This document shows, in pieces, positions 40,530 to 48,661 of a stretch of 51,107 nt of DNA. This DNA is from Clostridia bacterium (GTDB lineage Bacteria > Bacillota > Clostridia > Christensenellales > Borkfalkiaceae), in assembly GCA_900767885.1 (NCBI GenBank), contig CAAGAU010000007.1, positions 1 to 51,107 of the forward strand, in the 5' to 3' direction. The notes beneath the pieces are model-generated. The model searched no databases. It saw only the letters and a program-made list of their open reading frames with translations, and was not told where the DNA came from. Every line of letters begins with the position of its first letter. The first letter of the stretch is position 1. A program made the translations under genes and the position numbers.

Positions 40530-42542
40530 TCAGTTAAGCGCGACGTCTTTTAAGCGTTCGTATTTTTCCATCGCGTACGGGCGGACGGCTTTTATATATT
40601 CGGGATTTTCAAAGGCTTCGTCGCATAATTTTTTTGCAGTGAATATTACCGACGCAGGGTACGAAAGCGCGCCTAAATCGCTTATGGATTTACCGCTTTG
40701 GCGAGTGCCTAAAAAGTCGCCGCCGCCGCGGAACTCAAAATCTTTTTCGGCAATTTTAAAGCCGTCGTTACTGTCGCAAATTACCTTTAATCGCGCTATA
40801 GCCCTTTCATCGTCGCTTTCGGTATACAAAAAGCAATAGGCTTTTCCGCCGCCGCGTCCTACCCTTCCGCGCAGTTGGTGGAGTTGCGACAAGCCGAATC
40901 TTTCGGAATTGAAAATGACCATTACGGTGGCGTTCGGCACGTCTATACCTACCTCGATAACCGTGGTGGAAACGAGTACGTCTATACGCTTTTCCTTAAA
41001 GTCGAGCATTATAGCCGCCTTTTGTTCGTCCTTCATTTTGCCGTGCAGAAGTCCCACTTTTACGCCGTCGAGCCGTTCGGCAAGTTGCTCGTACAAATCG
41101 TTCACGCTCATAAGCGTGCCTTCGTCGTCGCCCTCTATTTTGGGGCAGACGCAAAACGCCTGATTGCCGATTTTTACCGTATCGCGGATAAAGCCGAGCA
41201 TTCCGTCGTACTTATTGCGCCCCACAACGAAAGTGGCTACGGGCAAACGGTTTTTAGGTTTATCCGTGATTTCGGTTACGTCCAGATCGCCGTAACAAAT
41301 AAGCGAAAGAGTACGCGGAATAGGCGTCGCGCTCATTACCAGCACGTCGGGGATAAGCCCCTTTGCCACGAGCGCGCTGCGCTGCTGAACGCCGAAACGA
41401 TGTTGTTCGTCGCACACGCAAAGCGAAAGATTGTAAAATTCCACGTCGCCCTGAATAACCGCGTGAGTGCCGACGACTATCCTTATTTCGCCGTTTTTTA
41501 CTCGTCTTTTTATTTCGGTTTTATCCTTGCCCTTGGTAGAGCCGCTTAAAAACGCGACCTCCGCCCACGGGAAAGATTTTTTAATCAGATTATAATTTTG
41601 TTCCGCCAAAATCTCGGTTGGAGCGAGCATAACCGCCTGATAACCGCTCTTTACGGCGATATATATGGCGCACAGCGCAACCGCCGTTTTACCGCTGCCC
41701 ACGTCGCCCTGCAAAAGTCTGTTCATAGACCGCGGCGAAGTCATATCGGCGTAAATTTCGTTTACGGCGTTTTTCTGTCCCGCGGTGAACTCGAAGCCGA
41801 AACTCTTGGTAAACTCACGCAAATCGCCTGCGCCGCAGGAGTATTGATTTACCCTTATTTGTCCCCTGTCGCCCTTGATGAGTTTAAACGCCGAGATAAG
41901 CGTAAAATATTCTTCTACCGCTATTCTTTCGGCGGCGAGTTTTTGTTTTACGAGGTCGGTAGGACGATGCACCTCGTAATAAGCCTCTTTTAAGGGCGAA
42001 AGAGAATATTTTTTTACTAAATTATACGGGATAACGCTATTTAAAGTAAGCAAGGAAAGAGCGTTTAAAACCGCGTCGCGCATAACTTTTTGAGTTACGC
42101 AACCCTTGACGGCGTACACGGGGACTATGCCTTTGAGCCTTTCGTTGTTTTCGAGCGGCTCGAAAGAAGGATTGTTGAGCGTAACGCCGCCGAACCCCGC
42201 CTTGATTCTTCCGTAAAAAAGATAATCGCAGCCCGTGCGGAGTTGAGTCATAACGTAGGGTTGGTTATACCACATGATCGTAAAGCCGGACGCGCCCTGT
42301 TCCGCCACCGCTTTGACGCATTTAAGCCTTCTTGCGGACGTGAAAAGAACGGGACGACTTATAAGCCTCCCGTACGTTAAAACGATATCGTTATCGTAAC
42401 ACTTTTCAAGCGGAACGGCATGCCTCAGATCGAGATAGTTCCGCGGAAAATGTTTAATAAGTTGTTCGGGCGTAAGCACGCCGAGTTTTTTCAAATCCGC
42501 CGCGCGTTTGTCGCTCACGCCCTTTATATCGGTTATTTTCAT
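40530..42542 (-). CDS. recG: ATP-dependent DNA helicase RecG
   Basis: Branch-migrating helicase for stalled forks and recombination intermediates: 670 residues. The N-terminal wedge/OB domain spans about 1-250. Helicase motifs: LLQGDVGSGKTAVAL (Walker A, about 277-291), APTEILAEQ, VCDEQHRFGVQQR (Walker B, DEQH), MSATPIPRT (motif III), STTVIEVGIDVPNA, and QLHQLRGRVGRGG (motif VI). The C-terminal FEFRGGGDFLGTRQSG is the TRG-type motif of RecG. It follows fakA by 20 bp, as in many Firmicutes. Confidence 0.97.
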   Translation of the reverse strand: MKITDIKGVSDKRAADLKKLGVLTPEQLIKHFPRNYLDLRHAVPLEKCYDNDIVLTYGRLISRPVLFTSARRLKCVKAVAEQGASGFTIMWYNQPYVMTQLRTGCDYLFYGRIKAGFGGVTLNNPSFEPLENNERLKGIVPVYAVKGCVTQKVMRDAVLNALSLLTLNSVIPYNLVKKYSLSPLKEAYYEVHRPTDLVKQKLAAERIAVEEYFTLISAFKLIKGDRGQIRVNQYSCGAGDLREFTKSFGFEFTAGQKNAVNEIYADMTSPRSMNRLLQGDVGSGKTAVALCAIYIAVKSGYQAVMLAPTEILAEQNYNLIKKSFPWAEVAFLSGSTKGKDKTEIKRRVKNGEIRIVVGTHAVIQGDVEFYNLSLCVCDEQHRFGVQQRSALVAKGLIPDVLVMSATPIPRTLSLICYGDLDVTEITDKPKNRLPVATFVVGRNKYDGMLGFIRDTVKIGNQAFCVCPKIEGDDEGTLMSVNDLYEQLAERLDGVKVGLLHGKMKDEQKAAIMLDFKEKRIDVLVSTTVIEVGIDVPNATVMVIFNSERFGLSQLHQLRGRVGRGGGKAYCFLYTESDDERAIARLKVICDSNDGFKIAEKDFEFRGGGDFLGTRQSGKSISDLGALSYPASVIFTAKKLCDEAFENPEYIKAVRPYAMEKYERLKDVALN

Positions 42543-42562
42543 ATCGCGTTACGCCCCGCGAA

Positions 42563-44194
42563 TTATTCGAGCGAAACTATATAATAGTATATAGCCTGAC
42601 CGCCGAAGAATAATTCCACGTCGAGGTCGGGGTACGTTTCCTGTATTTTTGCCTGAAGCGCGCTTGCCTCTTCCTCGGTTACGTCCGAGCCGTAATACAG
42701 GTTGATAAGACTGTGCGACTGATCGCGTAACTTATCTATAAGTTTTGCCGTAACGGTCGCAATATCTTTGCCGTGAGCAAGAATCTTTTTATTGTCAAGA
42801 CCTATTATATCGCCCTTGTTAAGCGAGAAACCGTCCACCTTGGTGGTTCTCACGGCGTAAGTAACTTGCCCCGACGTTACGTTGTCTATCGCGTGGAGCA
42901 TGTTTATAAGATTTTCGTCCGCCGAGACTTCGGGGTTGAAGGCAAGCGCGGCAGAGATACCCTGCGGTATGCTCTTGGTCGGCACTACGTTTATCTTCTT
43001 ACCCTCGACGAGCGATTTGGACTGCTCGGCGGCGAGTATTATGTTCTTGTTGTTGGGGAAAACGAAAACGTTTTCGGCGTTTATCTTTATTATAGCGTCG
43101 GCTATATCCTGCGCGGAGGGGTTCATCGTCTGACCGCCCTCTATAACCCTGTCGCAGTTAAGGTCTTTGAATATATCCGCAAGACCCGTACCCGAACAAA
43201 TAGAAAGCATACCCATTTCTTTCTTTTCCGCCTCGTACTTTCTGATAAGTTCGCGGTTTTCTTCCAGCATGTTTTCTATTTTAATCTTGTCGATCTCGCC
43301 GAGTTGCAACGCCTTGGACAACGCCTTATCGGGATTGTTGGTGTGTACGTGTACTTTTATAAATTCGAGGTCGCCTATAACGAGTACGCAATCGCCTATC
43401 GTCATAAGATATTCTTTAAGCCTGTCTATATCGGCGAGCGTGGTTTTCTTTTTTAAATTTATAACGAAAAATTCCGTGCAGTAACCGAATTCGATAGTAC
43501 CCAGATTAAGTATGTCGGCATGGTCCATAGAAGAATCGGCTTTGACTTCGGGTAAATCCGCCGCCGCGCCCTCGATTTCTTCGCCGATAAGTCCCTTGTA
43601 CATACCGCGGTAAATAGTAAGAAGACCCATACCGCCGGAATCGACAACGCCCGCTTTTTTAAGTACGGGCAAAAGCGTAGGAGTAAGTTTTACCGCCTCC
43701 TCGGCTTTGTTTATTATTTCGGTCAGGAACGATTCCATGTCCTTATTTTTGCCGCATATAGCCTGAGCATGCTCCGAAACCATACGGCAAACGGTTAAAA
43801 TAGTACCTTCCTTGGGTTTGGAAACCGCGCCGTAAGCAATATCGGTAGCGGCTTTAAGACCTTTTGCGAAAGCCCTCGTATCCGCCTCGGTGTAGTCCTT
43901 GAGTACGGAGCATATACCGCGGAAAATCTGCGAAGTTATAACGCCCGAGTTACCTCGCGCGCCCTTGAGCGCGCCCTTGGAAACGGCGTCGGCAAGGTCG
44001 GGTAAGGAATTGCTTTTACAAGCGCGAAGTTCCTTGATTGCCGACTGCATCGTAAGGCTCATGTTTGTGCCGGTATCTCCGTCGGGAACGGGGAATACGT
44101 TTAAAGTATCTATCTGCTCGCGATTTACGTCAAGCAACTTAGACGCGCTTATTACCATTTTGGAAAAAGTCGCGCCGTTAATGTTCTTCTGCAT
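42563..44194 (-). CDS. fakA: Fatty acid kinase subunit FakA (DhaL/DegV-type, YloV)
   Basis: 543 residues. The N-terminal DhaL-like kinase domain (about 1-200) has VFPVPDGDTGTNMSLTM, whose D38, D40 and N44 bind Mg-ATP, and GNSGVITSQIFRG. A middle domain and a C-terminal DegV-related domain (ELFFGGQAIYYYIVSLE at the end) complete the YloV architecture. With a FakB partner it phosphorylates exogenous fatty acids for phospholipid synthesis. No fakB is in this window. SD GGAGGAA. Located between asp23 and recG, the conserved order. Confidence 0.93.
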   Translation of the reverse strand: MQKNINGATFSKMVISASKLLDVNREQIDTLNVFPVPDGDTGTNMSLTMQSAIKELRACKSNSLPDLADAVSKGALKGARGNSGVITSQIFRGICSVLKDYTEADTRAFAKGLKAATDIAYGAVSKPKEGTILTVCRMVSEHAQAICGKNKDMESFLTEIINKAEEAVKLTPTLLPVLKKAGVVDSGGMGLLTIYRGMYKGLIGEEIEGAAADLPEVKADSSMDHADILNLGTIEFGYCTEFFVINLKKKTTLADIDRLKEYLMTIGDCVLVIGDLEFIKVHVHTNNPDKALSKALQLGEIDKIKIENMLEENRELIRKYEAEKKEMGMLSICSGTGLADIFKDLNCDRVIEGGQTMNPSAQDIADAIIKINAENVFVFPNNKNIILAAEQSKSLVEGKKINVVPTKSIPQGISAALAFNPEVSADENLINMLHAIDNVTSGQVTYAVRTTKVDGFSLNKGDIIGLDNKKILAHGKDIATVTAKLIDKLRDQSHSLINLYYGSDVTEEEASALQAKIQETYPDLDVELFFGGQAIYYYIVSLE

Positions 44195-44267
44195 TATAAA
44201 TAAATTTCCTCCGAGAGAGCGTGGAACCGCGGCGACTTGCCTTACGCAACCCGCCCGCGAGAAAGCG

Positions 44268-44618
44268 TCAGAGTTTGACGCCCATAATGTTTACGTTTAC
44301 GGTATCTACTATCATGCCCGTAAATTGTTCCACTTTATATTTGACGGCGTTTTTCAACGACTCCGCAACAGCGGAAATAGACACGCCGAACTTAATAATC
44401 ACGAATACGTCTATAAAGATACGGTCGCCCGAGGTGGTAACCTGTACGCCCTTGCCGCTCGTATCTCTTTTCAGGAGTTGCGAAAGACTGTCCGACAACT
44501 TTCTTGACACCATTTCAACAATGCCGTAGCACTCCAGCGAGGCGTGCGCGGCAACCTTGGCGATAGTTTCGTCGGATATGGAAATTTTACCGTAAATGTT
44601 CGAGGTAGTAACAGCCAT
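44268..44618 (-). CDS. Asp23/Gls24 family envelope-stress protein (YloU)
   Basis: 116 residues from the ATG at 44618 (SD GGAGAAA); a start 22 codons earlier lacks an SD. The family pattern is clear: YGKISISDETIAKVAAHASL, GDRIFIDVFVIIKFGVSISA and VNVNIMGVKL. Asp23 proteins form membrane-associated scaffolds linked to cell-wall stress in staphylococci, while YloU has no settled function. First gene of the asp23-fakA-recG unit. Confidence 0.92.
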   Translation of the reverse strand: MAVTTSNIYGKISISDETIAKVAAHASLECYGIVEMVSRKLSDSLSQLLKRDTSGKGVQVTTSGDRIFIDVFVIIKFGVSISAVAESLKNAVKYKVEQFTGMIVDTVNVNIMGVKL

Positions 44619-44682
44619 AACGTTTCTCCGAAAGCGGAAACGCGCGATCGAATACACGCGCACGGAAGTCCGCTTTGTTTTC

Positions 44683-44711
44683 ATTATACAATATTTGCCC
44701 GATTTTTACAA
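44683..44711 (-). promoter_or_regulatory. Promoter of asp23-fakA-recG
   Basis: Minus strand: TTGTAA (complement of 44706-44711), 17-nt spacer, TATAAT (complement of 44683-44688). The leader is about 58 nt. Confidence 0.75.
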
Positions 44712-44781
44712 GAGATTTTACCCGATTTTTAATTGTGAAAGCAAAATTTCTCGATTTTTTTTGTTTATCGGGCGAAAATTG

Positions 44782-44810
44782 TTGCATTTAAAGCGAAATT
44801 GTGATATAGT
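44782..44810 (+). promoter_or_regulatory. Promoter of rpmB
   Basis: TTGCAT (44782-44787), 17-nt spacer, TATAGT (44805-44810). The leader is about 30 nt and contains a strong SD, GGAGGTG. Confidence 0.75.
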
Positions 44811-44845
44811 ATCTATGCTTTAAAAGAGTATTTTGGAGGTGCAGT

Positions 44846-45034
44846 ATGTCAAGAGTTTGCAGCGTTTGCGGAAAAGCAAAGTTGTCGGGCAACAAAGTCA
44901 GCCACAGTAACCGTAAAACTCCTCGTTTATACAATGCCAACGTACAAAAGGTAAGAGTCGTAAACGACGGCGTCGTAACGAGCCAATACGTTTGTGCGCG
45001 TTGTTTAAAGAGCAACAAAATCGAGAGAGCGTAA
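44846..45034 (+). CDS. rpmB: Ribosomal protein bL28, zinc-binding form
   Basis: 62-residue large-subunit protein. It has two cysteine pairs, CSVCG (about 5-9) and CARC (about 50-53), so it is the zinc-ribbon (C+) type. NKVSHSNRKTPRLYNANVQK is the conserved rRNA-contacting stretch. Divergent from asp23, a standard Firmicutes pairing. Confidence 0.97.
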   Translation: MSRVCSVCGKAKLSGNKVSHSNRKTPRLYNANVQKVRVVNDGVVTSQYVCARCLKSNKIERA

Positions 45035-45049
45035 GTTGAGTATAAAACA

Positions 45050-45082
45050 ACCGTCGCGCACAAAAAAGCGCGACGGTGATTT
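45050..45082 (+). terminator. Terminator after rpmB
   Basis: ACCGTCGCGC/GCGCGACGGT, 10-bp stem (45050-45059 with 45068-45077), 8-nt loop, then GATTTTT. Confidence 0.85.
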
Positions 45083-45116
45083 TTACTATCCACGATTAAC
45101 TCGGGCGAAATTCCAT

Positions 45117-45203
45117 GCGGGTATGGCGGAACTGGCAGACGCGTAAGATTCAGGTTCTTATGAAAGCAATTTCGTACAGGTTCGACCCCTGCTACCCGCA
45201 CCA
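45117..45203 (+). tRNA. tRNA-Leu (anticodon CAG)
   Basis: 87 nt including an encoded CCA. Acceptor arms GCGGGTA and TACCCGC pair fully. The anticodon stem TAAGA/TCTTA encloses the loop TTCAGGT, giving anticodon CAG for CUG codons. The long variable arm (GAAA/TTTC) is class II, as expected for leucine. The T-arm CAGG TTCGACC CCTG is canonical. No separate promoter is clear. It may be read through from rpmB. Confidence 0.97.
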
Positions 45204-45204
45204 C

Positions 45205-45250
45205 AAAATAACGCAAGTCAAGACTTTCGGTTTGACTTGCGTTATTTTTT
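45205..45250 (+). terminator. Terminator after tRNA-Leu
   Basis: 17-bp perfect stem (45205-45221 with 45232-45248), 10-nt loop, T-run at the 3' side. It begins two bases past the CCA end. Confidence 0.88.
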
Positions 45251-45305
45251 GTTTTTGTAATATTAAAAAACACGCAAATATAATTCGGGTTTTTACGCAA
45301 GTCTA

Positions 45306-45334
45306 TTGACAAAGTTTAACGCTTATGTTATAAT
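45306..45334 (+). promoter_or_regulatory. Consensus promoter of the 45389 gene
   Basis: TTGACA (45306-45311), 17-nt spacer, TATAAT (45329-45334). Both boxes are perfect, so strong constitutive expression is expected. Confidence 0.85.
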
Positions 45335-45388
45335 TCCGGCATAGACGGCGTTTTACCAAGCGTCGATTAAAGTTAAAGGAGAACTCTT

Positions 45389-45640
45389 ATGCCCCTTGAA
45401 TTTAAAATATTTATGACGATTACGATAGTTATTATAATAGCGATACCGCTCGTGTTTTTCCTTGCGTTCTGGTTACCTAACTACAGGTCCGTTATGCGGC
45501 GCGCAAGAAAAATCGACCCGTCGGTAAAAACTTTTGCCGAAGCAACTTACGTTTTGCAAAAAGACGTAATGAAATCGGTCGGACAAAAGAACGCGACCGA
45601 ACACAGCGAGAACGCAGAAAACAACGAAGAAACGAAATAA
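45389..45640 (+). CDS. Small single-pass membrane protein, unknown function
   Basis: 83 residues behind a strong SD (AAAGGAG). One hydrophobic helix near the N-terminus (ITIVIIIAIPLVFFLAFWLP, about 11-30) is followed by a basic stretch (RSVMRRARKID) and a charged Glu/Asn-rich tail. No family recognised. A consensus promoter and strong terminator make it a well-expressed single-gene unit. It lies between tRNA-Leu and the ANTAR regulator. Confidence 0.75.
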   Translation: MPLEFKIFMTITIVIIIAIPLVFFLAFWLPNYRSVMRRARKIDPSVKTFAEATYVLQKDVMKSVGQKNATEHSENAENNEETK

Positions 45641-45647
45641 CAAAACA

Positions 45648-45690
45648 AGCCCCGCTTTTCCGGTTTTTAACGGAAAAGCGGGGCTATTTA
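45648..45690. terminator. Bidirectional terminator between convergent genes
   Basis: AGCCCCGCTTTTCCG and its complement (45648-45662, 45671-45685), 15-bp stem, 8-nt loop. ATTTAT follows on plus and TGTTTTG on minus. It serves the small membrane protein and the ANTAR gene. Confidence 0.82.
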
Positions 45691-45695
45691 TACGT

Positions 45696-46256
45696 TTAAT
45701 CGTTTTTATAAGTTTTGATAATATCTTCCGCTACGACCGAACGCTTTACGCATAAATCCATAGCGCGTTTTTCTATATATTTATGTGCCTCTTCCTCGCT
45801 GAACGCGAGTTTCTGCACGAGTAAAAGTTTGGCGCGGGAAACGAGTTTTGTTTCCTCCACTTTTTCCTTTAAAGTTTCCTTTTCCTCGGCAAAACCTTTC
45901 AACCGTTCGTCGGACGCGAGAACGAACGCAAGCGACTGCAAAAACGCCTCGGTTAAAATCGGTTTTTTTACCGCGAATACGCCTTTTCTTGCCAAAGACA
46001 TATAATTTTCGGCGTAAACGCCGGAAGGCAGCATGATAAGCACCCCCGCGCGGAATTTTTTTGCCGCGGCGGCGGCGAAATTCATTTCGCCGCCGCCCTT
46101 TGCGGGCGCGTTTATTATAATAAGGTCGTAATTATCCGCGACGAGTTTTTCCGCCTCGGCACAAGATTTTACCATCTCTATATCGGCGTTTTTGCCTAAT
46201 TTATCCGCGACAAACTCAAAGCCTCTGTCGGAAGAAGAAACTATAACGACTTTCAT
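45696..46256 (-). CDS. ANTAR-domain antitermination regulator (NitR-like)
   Basis: 186 residues. The N-terminal receiver-like fold (about 1-110) lacks a convincing phospho-Asp triad (LIIINAPAKGGG where Asp is expected), so it may be a pseudo-receiver. A coiled coil (EEKETLKEKVEETKLVSRAK) leads into the C-terminal ANTAR domain (about 125-184: LLLVQKLAFSEEEAHKYIEK, AEDIIKTY). ANTAR proteins bind paired hairpins and prevent intrinsic termination. It is divergent from type III glutamine synthetase, whose leader has such a structure. The same pairing (NitR/GlnA) is known in solventogenic clostridia. Probably leaderless: nine bases from -10 to ATG and no SD. Confidence 0.88.
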   Translation of the reverse strand: MKVVIVSSSDRGFEFVADKLGKNADIEMVKSCAEAEKLVADNYDLIIINAPAKGGGEMNFAAAAAKKFRAGVLIMLPSGVYAENYMSLARKGVFAVKKPILTEAFLQSLAFVLASDERLKGFAEEKETLKEKVEETKLVSRAKLLLVQKLAFSEEEAHKYIEKRAMDLCVKRSVVAEDIIKTYKND

Positions 46257-46265
46257 ACTACTAAA

Positions 46266-46295
46266 ATTATACTTTGCAAAAGCCGCTTATGTCAA
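46266..46295 (-). promoter_or_regulatory. Promoter of the ANTAR gene, at the start codon
   Basis: Minus strand: TTGACA (complement of 46290-46295), 18-nt spacer, TATAAT (complement of 46266-46271). ATG follows nine bases later, leaving essentially no 5' UTR. Confidence 0.8.
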
Positions 46296-46333
46296 TCGTT
46301 TTTAAATATTTTTTAAAACTTTGCCAAAATCGT

Positions 46334-46362
46334 TTGACAAACGCAAAAATACGGCGTATACT
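46334..46362 (+). promoter_or_regulatory. Promoter of glnN
   Basis: TTGACA (46334-46339), 17-nt spacer, TATACT (46357-46362). It is flanked by an 8-bp inverted repeat, TTGCCAAA (46321-46328) and TTTGGCAA (46375-46382). The leader to the ATG is about 84 nt and carries the attenuator. Confidence 0.85.
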
Positions 46363-46374
46363 ACCGCTATAAGA

Positions 46375-46423
46375 TTTGGCAAAGGCGTCAAGGATAATTT
46401 TTCCTTGGCGCCTTTATCTTTTT
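46375..46423 (+). promoter_or_regulatory. ANTAR-type attenuator in the glnN leader
   Basis: The terminator is a 14-bp stem (46381-46394 with 46402-46415, one G-U pair), 7-nt loop, then ATCTTTTT. The competing hairpin is TTTGGC (46375-46380) pairing with GTCAAG (46387-46392, two G-U pairs) around hexaloop AAAGGC, with A at loop position 1 and G at position 4, as ANTAR proteins require. The two structures share 46381-46392 and exclude each other. Only this one hexaloop hairpin is evident, not the usual pair. Confidence 0.75.
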
Positions 46424-46452
46424 ATGTATTTTTACCATCGGAGAGAAAGTTT

Positions 46453-48543
46453 ATGGAAACCCCCATGAAAGATTTGTTCGCAAGCAAAGTGTTTAACGAC
46501 GCCGTAATGAAAGCGAGATTGCCCAAGGATACGTATAAGGAAGTGCGCCGCGCGATAGACGACGGCAAACGCCTTACCTTAGAAACCGCCAACGTGGTAG
46601 CAAACGCCATGAAGGACTGGGCTGTTGAAAACGGCGCGACCCATTACACGCACTGGTTTCAGCCTATGACGGGCGTTACCGCCGAAAAACACGACGGTTT
46701 TATTTCTCCCAACCCCGACGGCACGGTTATAATGGAATTTTCGGGCAAAGAACTCGTCCGCGGCGAACCCGACGCCTCGAGTTTTCCCTCCGGCGGACTT
46801 CGCGCTACGTTCGAGGCGCGCGGCTACACCGCGTGGGACCCGACTTCTTACGCGTTTTTAAAAGACGGCGTACTCTGCATACCAACGGCGTTCTGCTCCT
46901 ACGGCGGCGAGGCTCTCGATAAAAAGACTCCCCTTCTCCGCTCGATGGAAGAGATAAACAAACAAGCCTTACGTATTTTAAAACTGTTCGGCAACGACAA
47001 CGTAAAATCGGTTAAAACCACCGTCGGACCCGAGCAGGAGTATTTTCTTATTCCCAAGGAATTATACGATAAACGCAAAGACCTTATTTTTACGGGCAGA
47101 ACGTTATTCGGCGCGAAAGCCCCCAAAGGTCAGGAAATGGAAGACCATTACTTCGGCGCGATAAAGCCGCGCGTGCAGGAGTTTATGAAAGAACTCAACG
47201 AACGGCTCTGGGAACTCGGAATACTCGCCAAAACCGAGCATAACGAGGTTGCGCCCGCTCAACACGAACTCGCACCCGTATTCACCACCACCAACGTGGC
47301 TACCGACCACAACCAACTCACTATGGAGATAATGCAAAAGGTCGCCAAACGCCACGGAATGGTATGTTTGTTGCACGAAAAGCCTTTTGCGGGCGTAAAC
47401 GGCAGCGGCAAGCACAACAACTGGTCGCTCTGCACCGATACGGGCGTAAACCTGCTCGAACCCGGCGAAACGCCCTTTGACAACGCGCAATTTTTGCTGT
47501 TTTTAACGGCGGTTATAAAAGCCGTGGACGAATATCAGGACCTTTTACGCATATCGGCGGCGAGCGCGGGCAACGACCACAGACTCGGCGCGAACGAGGC
47601 TCCCCCGGCTGTCGTATCCATGTTCCTCGGCGACGAACTCACCGAAATTTTAGAGGCAATCGAAAAGGATTCTTCTTACGATAAAAAAGAACGCGTACAG
47701 ATGAAAATAGGCGTTCACGTAATACCCAAATTCCCCAAGGACACCACAGACAGGAACAGAACGAGTCCGTTTGCGTTCACGGGCAATAAATTCGAATTCC
47801 GTATGGTAGGCTCGTCCGCCTCTATTTCGGAGGCGAATATCGTGCTTAACACCGCCGTTGCGGAAGAACTTAAACAGTTTGCCGACCAACTCGAAGGCGT
47901 AAAGGACTTTACTGGCGCGCTCCACGACCTTATAAAGGACACTATCACCGCGCATAAGCGCATAATTTTCAACGGCAACGGCTACAACGACGCCTGGATT
48001 GCCGAGGCGGAAAAACGCGGACTTTTAAATCTTAAATCCACGCCCGACTGTCTGCCCTGCTTTTTGAGCGAGAAAAACGTAAAACTCTTTACCGAGCACG
48101 GCGTTTTATCCGAAACCGAGATGAAATCGCGTTACGAGATTATGCTCGAAAATTATTCCAAGACGATTAACATCGAGGCTCTCACTATGGTCGACATGGT
48201 AAACAAGGACGTTTTGCCCGCGATAAGCGAATACGTCCGCGACCTTACCAAAACCGCAATTGCAAGAAAAGAACTTATCGGCGAGGACGGCGGATTCGAA
48301 TCCGACCGCGCCAAAAAACTCACCGCGCTTGAAAAGAGCATTTACGAAAAAGTTACCGCTCTCGAAGGTATGCTTGTAAACTCCGACCTTTGCGACGCCC
48401 TCGAAACGGCTAAATATTTCAGAAACACGATATTCGCGGCGATGCAGTCTTTGCGCGTGGACGTAGATATGGCGGAAAGCATAACCGCAGCCAAATACTG
48501 GCCGTTCCCCACCTACGGCGAACTTTTGTTCGGCGTAAGATAA
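46453..48543 (+). CDS. glnN: Type III glutamine synthetase
   Basis: Makes glutamine from glutamate, ammonia and ATP. At 696 residues it is the large GlnN form, far longer than GlnA (about 450). The start is ATG 46453 with SD GGAGAGA; a frame reaching back to 46321 would cross the promoter and attenuator and is rejected. Landmarks: GATHYTHWFQPMTG, RATFEARGYTAWDPTSYAF (GSIII N-terminal part), GPEQEYFLI, HNEVAPAQHELAPVF, GSGKHNNWSL (ATP-binding), RISAASAGNDHRLGANEAPP and FRMVGSSASISEAN. Likely controlled by antitermination through the divergent ANTAR protein. Confidence 0.97.
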   Translation: METPMKDLFASKVFNDAVMKARLPKDTYKEVRRAIDDGKRLTLETANVVANAMKDWAVENGATHYTHWFQPMTGVTAEKHDGFISPNPDGTVIMEFSGKELVRGEPDASSFPSGGLRATFEARGYTAWDPTSYAFLKDGVLCIPTAFCSYGGEALDKKTPLLRSMEEINKQALRILKLFGNDNVKSVKTTVGPEQEYFLIPKELYDKRKDLIFTGRTLFGAKAPKGQEMEDHYFGAIKPRVQEFMKELNERLWELGILAKTEHNEVAPAQHELAPVFTTTNVATDHNQLTMEIMQKVAKRHGMVCLLHEKPFAGVNGSGKHNNWSLCTDTGVNLLEPGETPFDNAQFLLFLTAVIKAVDEYQDLLRISAASAGNDHRLGANEAPPAVVSMFLGDELTEILEAIEKDSSYDKKERVQMKIGVHVIPKFPKDTTDRNRTSPFAFTGNKFEFRMVGSSASISEANIVLNTAVAEELKQFADQLEGVKDFTGALHDLIKDTITAHKRIIFNGNGYNDAWIAEAEKRGLLNLKSTPDCLPCFLSEKNVKLFTEHGVLSETEMKSRYEIMLENYSKTINIEALTMVDMVNKDVLPAISEYVRDLTKTAIARKELIGEDGGFESDRAKKLTALEKSIYEKVTALEGMLVNSDLCDALETAKYFRNTIFAAMQSLRVDVDMAESITAAKYWPFPTYGELLFGVR

Positions 48544-48577
48544 AAACGGTATAATACGATAAAAAAATCGTATATAA

Positions 48578-48605
48578 AAAAACGCAAATTTTTATTTGCG
48601 TTTTT
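48578..48605 (+). terminator. Terminator after glnN
   Basis: AAAAACGCAAAT/ATTTGCGTTTTT, 12-bp stem (48578-48589 with 48594-48605), 4-nt loop, U-rich 3' side. A smaller ATACGAT/ATCGTAT hairpin precedes it (48554-48573). The 3' arm overlaps the -35 box of the next promoter. Confidence 0.82.
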
Positions 48606-48624
48606 CTTATGAAAATAATATAAT
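48596..48624 (+). promoter_or_regulatory. Promoter of the MATE gene
   Basis: TTGCGT (48596-48601), 17-nt spacer, TATAAT (48619-48624). The leader is about 30 nt. Confidence 0.6.
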
Positions 48625-48661
48625 GCGGGCGCAAAAATTTTTAACGCCGCAGGTAGTCGTT

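Noticed and set aside
40494..40532. GTCGCGC/GCGCGAC stem as a recG terminator
   Set aside because: It spans the recG stop with a 20-nt loop and has no T-run on the minus strand.
46340..46375. A second (upstream) hexaloop hairpin of the ANTAR target
   Set aside because: The only candidates (GCG/CGC, TATA/TATA) have 7-8-nt loops and lie in or before the -10 region, so they would not be transcribed.
46321..46452. 44-residue N-terminal extension of glutamine synthetase
   Set aside because: It would include the promoter and attenuator. A proper SD precedes ATG 46453.
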